A stretch of 47,163 nt of DNA, taken from the NCBI GenBank assembly GCA_019155205.2, contig JAHNZQ020000004.1, positions 482,717 through 529,879 on the forward strand, given 5' to 3'. Under the pieces are notes generated by a model, which was not told the origin of the DNA, ran no database searches, and saw nothing but the letters and a program-made list of their open reading frames with translations. Positions 40,226-47,163 of this stretch are shown piece by piece. The DNA is from Gracilaria vermiculophylla (lineage: Eukaryota > Rhodophyta > Florideophyceae > Gracilariales > Gracilariaceae). How positions within the stretch are numbered: the first letter of the stretch is position 1; each line of letters starts with the position of its first letter. A program made the translations under genes and the position numbers.

Positions 40226-42904
40226 ATGCCTTGCAGCGGCGTGCATCTTGCCTTCGGCGCAGACCCTTTTACAAGTTCCTATGCCACACCTCATTATCAA
40301 CCCCGTCTTCCGCTACGTCCGACGCACTTGGAGCTAAATCTTAGTTTCTCCGTCCCAACTCGTACCGTGCGTGGAACTGTTAAGCATTCGCTCAAGGCTC
40401 AATGGCATGGCGCACATGTTGTTACTCTGCACGCAGAAGACTTCGAGCAAGTTCATGTCACTTCTCCTGAGGATGACATGCTTTCATTTTCGTACGATGG
40501 GCATTTGATCCAGGCAGTCTTCAGCTTTCCGCTTCCAAAGGATGAAGAGGTCTCTATTGTTGTTGCTTACCAGGTTGTCGATCCGATCGATGGGCTGTTG
40601 TTCAGCAGAGAGAATGAGGGGCATTGGGTCGTATCCGATCACGAAACTGAGCGTGCTCGCTACTGGCTTCCTTTGGTCGACCATCCGAGTGTTCGCACGA
40701 CGTTGTCGTTTAAGTTGCGAACACCTGCTGAGGAAAACCTGACTGTACTCGCAAACGGCAAATTAATATCGGAACAGACAGAAGGCGACGAAAAAGTTTC
40801 GTATTGGGAAATGAAGCAAATAACGCCTAGTTACTTAATATGTGTTGCGATTGGGCGTTTTGTCGTTGCATGCGGAGGAGAACAGCACGGTAAACCCATA
40901 AAGTATTTCGGCGTGAAAGGTGGACGGCATCCGTATACCGAAGAAGATCTTGCGTTTACCTTCGGTAGAACTAAAGAGATGATAACGTTCATGGAAAACA
41001 AGGTTCAGTTTGAGCTTCCGTGGCCCAAGTACTACCAGTTTTGTGTTGGTGACGTTGGCGGTGCAATGGAAAACAGCTCCTTAGTTTCTTATGATGAATG
41101 GTACATGTTGGATGAGCGTAGTTCAAGCGAAAGAGCGCACAGAGTCGATAGCACTGTTGTCCATGAGCTCGCGCATACATGGTTTGGTGATACTGTTGTT
41201 TGTTCAGACTTTTGCCACAGTTTTCTCAAAGAATCGTTTGCGACTCTTATCTCTGCCGAATGGTATCACTACAAGAACGGGGAAGAAGAATTTCAACATA
41301 CTCTCACAAAGTATGCTGAGACATCATTTCTAGAAACCTTGGACTATGTGCGGCCGATTGTGTGCAGGAACTATGAGTCGTCTTGGGCTCTGTTTGATAG
41401 GCATCTGTATACAAATGGAGCATGGCGCCTTCACATGCTTCGCAACAAGCTTGGTAACGACGCTTTCTGGAGTGCTGTGTCGTACTATCTTCACAAAAGG
41501 GCATGGCAGACAGTAGAGGCTGATGACTTTCGTCGTGATCTGGAAGAGTATTCCAACGAGCAGCTATGCTCATTCTTCGACCAATGGTTTTACGGAAAGG
41601 GCCACCCGATCCTAGAAGTTTACTTTGCATATGATGCTTCGAAGGGTGGCTGTGCTTCTATTACTGTGAAGCAAGTCCAGGAAGATGAAAGGAAAGGTAT
41701 TGGTCTCTTTGACATTACCATCGATATTGCGATAGAAGTGAGTTCTGGTACTTGGGAAACGCACACTCTCACCATGGAAAACGGCGCGAGTACCGCACAA
41801 TTAGTAGAGAAAGTTCCTGCAAAACCACTTCAGTTGGTAGTGGATCCGGAGAAAAAAGTCTTGCACAACTTAACAAAACTTAGCGGTGTGGGTGATGATA
41901 TGCACATTCGCTCTCTATCTCATGCACCGACATTTGCTGGAAGGTACCAATCTGCGAAGTTTCTCTTCGAGTCGGGGTCACGCAGAGCCAGAGCTGCATT
42001 ACGTGACGCTCTCAAGAGAGGCAGTCATTGGGGGATAAGATCTGCAATTGCGCAATGGCTAGGGAAGGCTGGGAGGAAGGAATCTTTACCCGCTCTGATT
42101 GACGCCGCATTCCATGAGTCTGACGCTCGTGCCACACCAACGATCTTGGCAGCCATTGGCGAGTTTCGTGAGCCCGAGTCTGAGAAAGCGTTGTTAAAGT
42201 TTGTTCATGAAGGGCATGATATGATGCGACCGTACGGCGCGATGGGCATGGCTATCAAAGGGCTGGGGAAGATGCGTAAAGTTGAGCACTTGGATCTCAT
42301 CACGAAGTTTCTGGAAGAATTCCGAATGGGTGGAAAAAGCTTTGAGATACCACTTGCCGCTGCCAGCGCCCTGGGTCATATGTGTGAATGGAAGGCGATC
42401 GAAGTGATAATGAAGAATTCGAATCCTCCTAATCTGAATCTTCCGAACAGGGTTCGATGCGGGCTTCTCTATGCTTTGCCATACGGCATGGAGTTTGAAA
42501 GCGCTGGAAATCGTGCGAAAGTGTTTGACTTTGTTGAAGGTGTTTGCAAACGAGAGGAGCGAAGCATGGTAGCGTTGGCTGCGGCGAGAGTTTTAGTATC
42601 GTTTTCTGATGTTGGCAATCCAATGAATGCTTTGAACGAGTTGGAGAAGCGAGTGAGCGCCCAGAGCAGACCGGTAATACGGATGTTAAGAGAACGGGCG
42701 AGGAAGAAAATTAGCAGTCTGAACGCAAAAGCAAAGGAGAATGTGTCAACCATTGAAAAGATGCAAAAAGATGTGAAAGAATTGCAAAGAAGGGTTGAAG
42801 ACCTCCAGGCGAAATTGGACGCACAGTCAAGCACGAAGAAGGGAGATGTATTAAAGTTGAGCAGTGTCAAAGAAGACGCGTTGCGCAAGATGACCAGTAA
42901 TTAA
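40226..42904 (+). CDS. M1 family zinc aminopeptidase, 892 aa, single exon
   Basis: An N-terminal beta-rich domain is followed by the exopeptidase signature GAMEN (residues 279-283) and the zinc site HELAH (313-317) with the third ligand Glu336 in LKESFA, giving the HExxH-x18-E layout of gluzincins. The C-terminal half (about 560-800) looks like helical HEAT-type repeats (ALRDALKRGSHWGIRSAIA, ALIDAAFHESDARATPTILA), and the last 50 residues form a charged coiled coil (EKMQKDVKELQRRVEDLQAK). All catalytic residues are present, so it should remove N-terminal amino acids from peptides. No signal peptide is evident (MPCSGVHLAFGADP), which suggests the cytosol. Length fits the family and the frame is undamaged. 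The closest relatives may be puromycin-sensitive-type or bacterial-type M1 enzymes. I cannot decide without a search. Confidence 0.95.
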   Translation: MPCSGVHLAFGADPFTSSYATPHYQPRLPLRPTHLELNLSFSVPTRTVRGTVKHSLKAQWHGAHVVTLHAEDFEQVHVTSPEDDMLSFSYDGHLIQAVFSFPLPKDEEVSIVVAYQVVDPIDGLLFSRENEGHWVVSDHETERARYWLPLVDHPSVRTTLSFKLRTPAEENLTVLANGKLISEQTEGDEKVSYWEMKQITPSYLICVAIGRFVVACGGEQHGKPIKYFGVKGGRHPYTEEDLAFTFGRTKEMITFMENKVQFELPWPKYYQFCVGDVGGAMENSSLVSYDEWYMLDERSSSERAHRVDSTVVHELAHTWFGDTVVCSDFCHSFLKESFATLISAEWYHYKNGEEEFQHTLTKYAETSFLETLDYVRPIVCRNYESSWALFDRHLYTNGAWRLHMLRNKLGNDAFWSAVSYYLHKRAWQTVEADDFRRDLEEYSNEQLCSFFDQWFYGKGHPILEVYFAYDASKGGCASITVKQVQEDERKGIGLFDITIDIAIEVSSGTWETHTLTMENGASTAQLVEKVPAKPLQLVVDPEKKVLHNLTKLSGVGDDMHIRSLSHAPTFAGRYQSAKFLFESGSRRARAALRDALKRGSHWGIRSAIAQWLGKAGRKESLPALIDAAFHESDARATPTILAAIGEFREPESEKALLKFVHEGHDMMRPYGAMGMAIKGLGKMRKVEHLDLITKFLEEFRMGGKSFEIPLAAASALGHMCEWKAIEVIMKNSNPPNLNLPNRVRCGLLYALPYGMEFESAGNRAKVFDFVEGVCKREERSMVALAAARVLVSFSDVGNPMNALNELEKRVSAQSRPVIRMLRERARKKISSLNAKAKENVSTIEKMQKDVKELQRRVEDLQAKLDAQSSTKKGDVLKLSSVKEDALRKMTSN

Positions 42905-43180
42905 GCGCTTTTGCATGACACAACGTCGTAGGGGGCAGGTGTCCAAGGTGCTAAATGGAGGGATAATTGAACCGCTGTGAAAGCAAGAACGAATTCGATA
43001 TGATGACACTGTTGTAGCGGACGCGTGTGTGAAGAATGAGGCATGGGCAAGCCGTATGTTATCACAGGTTTATTGGGTTCGAATATACAGTTGTTGCGAA
43101 GCATCAAGGTTGTGGGTGCGGTTAAGATAGCGGTAAGGGGGCTACTGCAGCATTCCAATGCGACTTTGCACAAAAGTCGG
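42905..43180. other. Short spacer between convergent genes
   Basis: 276 bp between the aminopeptidase stop and the stop of the Arf-like gene on the other strand. It must hold both 3' ends. No gene or structural RNA is seen. Confidence 0.6.
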
Positions 43181-43756
43181 TCATGAGTAGCCGTAAAGTT
43201 TCAGTTGGTCAACCATCCACTTGAAACCGTCTCGCAGGTTGGTGCCGTCGATTGCTACGGTGGGGAGAACCTTATAGTTGCGCACGGGCAGATCGTGTAG
43301 TTCCAAATCGGTGGCAATTTGGTCGATTGTAACGGCTTCAGGAAGGTCTTGCTTGTTGGCAAAGACCAAAAGCGGGATGTCGGGCACGATAAGACTCTTC
43401 TTCTTCTTGTCACCGAAGAAGAGCTTCTTGAGTTCCTCAGCGGCTTGGGGGAGGCGACTGGGATCGGATGAGTCGACGACGTACGCCACGCCGTTGGCCT
43501 CCTTGCTGTATGTGCGCCACAAGGCGCGGACCTTTTCGAGACCGCCTACGTCGTACAGCTCGAAGTCCATGCCATCGACCTTGACCACCTCCTTGTTCAT
43601 GCCGAGTGTGGGGATGGTCTCCAGCTTCTTTCCATGCTTGATTTGGTACAAAATGGTGGTGGTGCCGGAGCCGTCGAGACCGACAAGGAGCACGCACGGC
43701 AAATCGGTGTCCTTACCCCCGGGGCGGCCGGTGCACGCGCTTAGAGCTGCACCCAT
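43181..43756 (-). CDS. Arf-family small GTPase with altered nucleotide-site residues, 191 aa
   Basis: Length and fold motifs fit the Arf/Arl family. Gly2 in MGAALSAC is a candidate myristoylation site. The P-loop reads GLDGSGTTTIL (residues 26-36), where Arf proteins have GKTT, so the invariant Lys is Thr32. Switch 1 TIPTLGMN keeps Thr50. Switch 2 reads DVGGL (69-73), where Arf has DVGGQ, so the catalytic Gln is Leu73. NKQD (134-137) is intact, and the usual SA motif is VAIDG. Arf-family proteins act on membranes in vesicle traffic or as scaffolds. The two substitutions predict weak or unusual nucleotide binding and little GTP hydrolysis. It is intronless and divergent from the gene at 44182 across a GC-rich spacer. 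The family call is firm; activity is inference. Confidence 0.92.
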   Translation of the reverse strand: MGAALSACTGRPGGKDTDLPCVLLVGLDGSGTTTILYQIKHGKKLETIPTLGMNKEVVKVDGMDFELYDVGGLEKVRALWRTYSKEANGVAYVVDSSDPSRLPQAAEELKKLFFGDKKKKSLIVPDIPLLVFANKQDLPEAVTIDQIATDLELHDLPVRNYKVLPTVAIDGTNLRDGFKWMVDQLKLYGYS

Positions 43757-44181
43757 TTGGCGAGAGGGACGGAAAAAAGGGACCGCTCTGCAGTGGACAC
43801 GGCGGGAGCCGGCAGCAAGACAGGCGGGAACGGCAAAGAAGGCGCGATTGCGACAGCGAGCGCTAGTCTCGAGGCGCGCGCGTCTACATGCGAACTAGAA
43901 CGCGCGCAAACGGCCAACGTGCGTGCCAATCCGCGCCGGTACGCCGATGCAGTCGCGCGGTGGTACGTCGCATGTATTGGAGCGCCGACTGACAGCTCAA
44001 CGGCTGTAAGCTCCAACAGCTCGGGCTTGTCAGCTATGGTGGATGGCGCGCCGTCTGCGCCTCCATCTCCGCTGCGCTCATCGGTGGCGAATCCGCGCGC
44101 GGCTCACGCGCGGCCCGCGCGCGCGCTCGTCTGCGACGCAGCCGCAGTCGTCGTCTCGGTCGCTATCGCCTCTGCCTCTCC
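43757..44181. promoter_or_regulatory. GC-rich divergent promoter region
   Basis: The 425 bp between two head-to-head genes are strongly GC-rich, with runs of CGCG (for example GCGCGCGCGC near 44120). The position implies a shared bidirectional promoter and 5' leaders. No TATA box is visible. Long ORFs on both strands here are by-products of the composition. Confidence 0.5.
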
Positions 44182-44791
44182 ATGATCGCCTCACGCCTCC
44201 TCCCTATCGCCCTGACAGCGTTGCTGTCGCGGGCCATCGCCGCAGCCGCGTGCGACGAGCTTGCGCCCGAGGTTTGCGCGCGCACTTGCGTCCCCTTTCA
44301 CTACGGCACCGACAAGCAGGTCGACTTTTCCTGCGGCGACTGGTGGCTTCGCGCCCGCTGCTGCAACGGCACCGAGCCCAACACCCTCGTCACCAGTGTC
44401 TACTACAACTGCACCTGTCAGGGTAAGTGCCGCCCCTACAGTGCGCCCGCGCCCGATCGTAGTCGCGCCCTACCATGTTCTGACCGTTCCCGCTCGTGCC
44501 CCAGCTGACGGAATGACTGCCCGCGGTCTGGCCGTCATACTTGTGCTCGGGTTTGCCGCCATCTCCGTCATTTTTGCTGCTGTTGCCTATGTGCTGTACC
44601 GGTGCGTTCTTCAAAGGCATGCCACAAACAAGAGCAAACCAACCGTCACGCACACTACTGACTGGCGCAATGCCGTATTTGCAGACAAAACAAACGGGCC
44701 AAGGCGGAAGAGGAAGAACGCGGCAGGGCCATCGAAGAGGCCCAGGAGTACCTTCCGAGATGACGGTTGTCCACTCCACTCTCCCCGATAG
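44182..44791 (+). CDS. Small Cys-rich single-pass membrane protein, 175 aa, one intron (44423-44504)
   Basis: ATG 44182 starts a signal peptide (MIASRLLPIALTALLSRAIA). The ectodomain to residue 80 has eight cysteines, including a CC pair, and two N-glycosylation sequons (NGT, NCT). An 82-nt intron begins GTAAGT at 44423 and ends CAG at 44504, phase 1. Exon 2 (44505-44791) encodes a membrane helix (LAVILVLGFAAISVIFAAVAYVLY) and a basic cytoplasmic tail with PRRKRK and SKRPRS. Without splicing the frame would end in a short tail at 44508 with no anchor, so the intron model explains the sequence better. The topology is type I. I recognise no family. It might be a receptor-like or cell-surface protein, but the sequence does not say. 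Confidence 0.75.
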
Positions 44792-44904
44792 ACCACTCTG
44801 TCTTCGCACGCCACATCACTATCACTTTATCACGCGTGCTCTAACATCTTAACGCCTCACTACTTTTTCTAAATCGAAGGCCTATCTTCATCTCTCACGC
44901 ACAC

Positions 44905-46586
44905 CTATAACTCCTCTTTCTCGTTCCCCGTTTCAGCTAGATACGAAAGTAACTTCACGTATGCTTGCTCCCCTCGTTTAATGCTCCCCAAGCGCAAAAA
45001 TTCGTCCGGCGAATGCGCGCGTTCGTCCATGCTGGCAAATCCGAATAACACAGTCTCGGTTCCAAGCTTTTTCTTCAGCGAAAGAAGCGCGGGAATCGAT
45101 CCACCCATGCTGTAGTACACAGGTTCACGCTGGAACACATCCTTTAGCGCTCGACTTGCTACGTCGTTCAACGACGTATGTTTCTTCATCTTGTACGCAT
45201 CAGCCCCCCATTCGTAGTCAGTAAACCAGATGTTTATGCCCTTGATGTTTTCGGCCTCTCGCTCAAGATGTCGTGTAATGCTCGCCAACGTTTTCTCCGC
45301 ACTTTGTCCGGCCACCTGCACCGATAGAAATGGAAGAATCAGAACATGAGAACATTTTTCACTTTCGACTTGCGCTCGACAACAGGAGATGTTCACGTAC
45401 CAGTCGCGACGTGATCTTCGCGCTAGCCTTTCGAGGTAGCACAGTTTTTATACCGTCTCCTTGGAAACCACCGGTAATGCCAACAATTTCAACTGTGGGA
45501 CGTATTGTCGTTCTACAGGGTATAATCCAAACAGCAATCGTCAGTTATTAGATTAATGTCGGAGTGACGGTACGCGGCGGGAAGAGTGTGAGACTTGTCA
45601 AACTTGAATAAATTGCAAAGCACATACCGTTCAAGAAATGTGAAGCCCTCCTCCCCAACACTTTCATTTACGCCGTACAAGCCAAGCATCTCTCTATCAC
45701 TCAGTGGAAAAGAGCCAAGGTCCTCTCGTTCTTCAACTGAAGGTTTTTCAATATTATCATAGAAACCTTCTACCAATACGCGCCCAGTGCGCATGTCATG
45801 TAGAGAGCTTAACAAGTGAGACAGGGCGTGTATAGGATTCTGCACCCCACCGCCGTATATGCCGGAATGCATATCTGCTGCTGCTACCTCGACGTTTACT
45901 TGCATGGCTAAGGAGCCTCGAAGCCCAAGACACAATCCTGGGACGTCTGGGAGGGGCTGTCCACCATCAGCGCTGACCGCGACGTCTGCACGTAATAGGT
46001 CGGCATTTTCGGAAAGCAACTCATTAAAGTTTGGCGACCCAATCTCTTCCTCTCCTTCAATGAGAAGTTTCACATTAACCGGTAGCTTTCCACGAACGGA
46101 GAGAAAAGCCTTTATAACTGTCACGGGTACGTATAGATTTCCCTTGTCATCTGTAGAACCTCTGGCATATAAACGCTCATTAACAACAATGGGATCAAAT
46201 GGACCGTTCGTCCACAGGTTAACGGGATCTTCCGGTTGAACATCGTAGTGCCCATAAATTAAAACTGTTGGAGCACCGGGCGCATGAAGCCAGTCTCCAT
46301 AAACGGAAGGATGGAGCTTAGTTTCAAGGAACTGGACGTTCTCCAAACCTCCTGCACGGAGATCGTCCAGTAGCCACTGAGCTGCAGTTCTTACGTCCTT
46401 CTTTCGATTAGGATCTGCGGAGACTGACGGTATCTTCAAAAAGTTGGTGAGATTTTGTAAAGCAGCTCCCGAGTTTTGCATGAGATAGGCGTTTATAGCG
46501 TCTATCTCCGAGGCTGATAAGCTACCATTAGCTTCAGCTGTATTCCTTACCAAAAGAAGGAAAAATAAGAGATATGGAATAGGCAT
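44905..46586 (-). CDS. Secreted M20 family metallodipeptidase (carnosinase/CNDP-like), 493 aa, two introns
   Basis: Exons 46586-45628, 45512-45401 and 45315-44905 join in frame to 494 codons including the stop. Intron 1 (45513-45627, GTATGT...TAG) and intron 2 (45316-45400, GTACGT...CAG) restore ITGGFQGDG and [14 protein letters not shown] 46586 is preferred over 46676 because it begins a signal peptide ([13 protein letters not shown]). Metal and catalytic residues are visible: GHYDVQ (His113, Asp115), GSTDDKG (Asp146/147), EGEEEIGSP (Glu179-181), SADGG (Asp207) and near the end [10 protein letters not shown] (His). The lid domain holds the [13 protein letters not shown] segment and GGSIPALL. 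Such enzymes hydrolyse dipeptides with two metal ions. The signal peptide points to secretion or the endomembrane system, unlike cytosolic CNDP2. Confidence 0.92.
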
Positions 46587-46944
46587 GTTAAATCGCTTTC
46601 GAACCCACAACACTGCTGAAGAAGAAAAGCACGACGGATAACTGTCTACCGTAGAAGGAACGACATTCGTGGACACTCGACGTTCTGCAGTTCTTCATCA
46701 ACTGCGCGATAGGTAAGTGACCTACGTAACGGGCAGTGCCCGATCGACACGACGTAAGAAAAGTATAACTGGCTACCAATCAGATGCATAGGCTCAGACG
46801 TTCATACTCGCCACGATTGAACGACGTGTTCCTTCCGCTCCTTCACAAAGCGCAGCATCCACACGCTGTCGAGCAGTTGGTATGTTAAACCGGGAGCGGC
46901 TGGTAGCAATCTGTCCTACCTTAGTTGAGCAGAGATGGTACAGA
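46587..46944. other. Upstream region of the M20 gene
   Basis: It contains the 5' leader and promoter of the minus-strand dipeptidase. A 30-codon N-terminal extension in frame (from 46676) is possible but would hide the signal peptide. No further gene is seen. Confidence 0.5.
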
Positions 46945-47163
46945 CTGTTTCAAAAACATACGACATGCTGTGAAATCTCAAAAAAAACGAACAAATGTAT
47001 ACTGTACGCCTACAAAAATAGGTTTCAGAAAAAAGTAAGTCAAAAAAACGTTTCAAAAACATATGATCATCAATAACAAATCTTTACTGCGCGACGCTCA
47101 ATAGTTTATTTTGCATCCTTTTTGCTGTATAACGCTAATGCAGCGTTTCGGCATCGAATTGAT
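46945..47163 (-). mobile_element. Left end of a second Tc1/mariner copy, running off the window
   Basis: From CTGTTTCAAAAACATACGAC at 46945 the sequence follows 29102-29320 closely: same TIR, the CGCC-ACAAAAATAG block, the inner GTTTCAAAAACATAT repeat, and then the 3' end of the transposase gene (TTACTGCGCGAC, CATCCTTTTTGCTGTA, TTCGGCATCGAATTGAT). Most of the element lies outside the window. The preceding bases are GA, not TA, so the target site is not preserved. Confidence 0.85.

Noticed and set aside
43278..43898. 206-codon plus ORF opposite the Arf-like gene
   Set aside because: It is the antisense shadow of the GTPase frame, whose motifs are unmistakable.
43757..44185. 142-codon plus ORF in the divergent promoter region
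   Set aside because: Ala/Arg/Ser-rich product typical of GC-rich DNA, overlapped by equally long ORFs on the other strand, and ending at the start of a better-supported gene.
1..47163. CRISPR arrays, tRNA or rRNA genes
   Set aside because: No regularly spaced repeat series, and no cloverleaf with a GGTTCGAATCC-type T arm was found. The gene structure is eukaryotic.

Overview
The window looks like nuclear DNA of an intron-poor eukaryote. Two genes near the right end carry short spliceosomal introns of 82-115 nt, while the longest genes are single-exon. Much of the rest is transposon relic. The mixture of GC-rich Ty3/gypsy elements, PIF/Harbinger-type (DDE_Tnp_4) transposases with convergent Myb/SANT partners, PiggyBac relics and Tc1/mariner copies would suit a red alga (Chondrus-like) or an oomycete-like protist. 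This is recall of family style, not a search result, so the organism is left open.

Layout. Positions 1-7236 are mostly AT-rich and decayed: the chromodomain end of one Ty3/gypsy element, a DDE_Tnp_4 transposase relic (2205-3480) and a PiggyBac C-terminal relic (4890-5265). From 7237 to 18092 lies a PIF/Harbinger-like element with a plus-strand transposase and a convergent minus-strand SANT-like protein. Its transposase gene is cut in two by an 8925-bp Ty3/gypsy element (7977-16901) with a 5-bp target duplication (GTGCT). That retroelement has 5' LTR, primer-binding site, gag, protease, reverse transcriptase, RNase H, integrase, chromodomain and polypurine tract. Its 3' end is abnormal: 1.7 kb holding antisense ORFs, and only the last 59 bp match the 5' LTR.

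A PiggyBac pseudogene occupies 19390-21450. A second Ty3/gypsy element (23456-29040, minus strand) has both LTRs but has lost RNase H and integrase. A Tc1/mariner relic (29102 onward) follows, then a second PIF/Harbinger-like element (about 30712-33550). Several element ends, and loose copies elsewhere, carry the palindrome ACCTCATATGAGGT next to ATAGACACTAG. A 100-N assembly gap sits at 33619-33718.

From 34.4 kb the window is mainly host genes: a Sel1-repeat protein (34449-36842), an M1 aminopeptidase (40226-42904), an Arf-like GTPase with two altered nucleotide-site residues (43181-43756, minus), a divergent small Cys-rich single-pass membrane protein (44182-44791, one intron) and a secreted M20 dipeptidase (44905-46586, minus, two introns). 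A second copy of the mariner end starts at 46945 and runs off the edge. The host genes do not form an obvious pathway. No tRNA, rRNA or CRISPR was seen.
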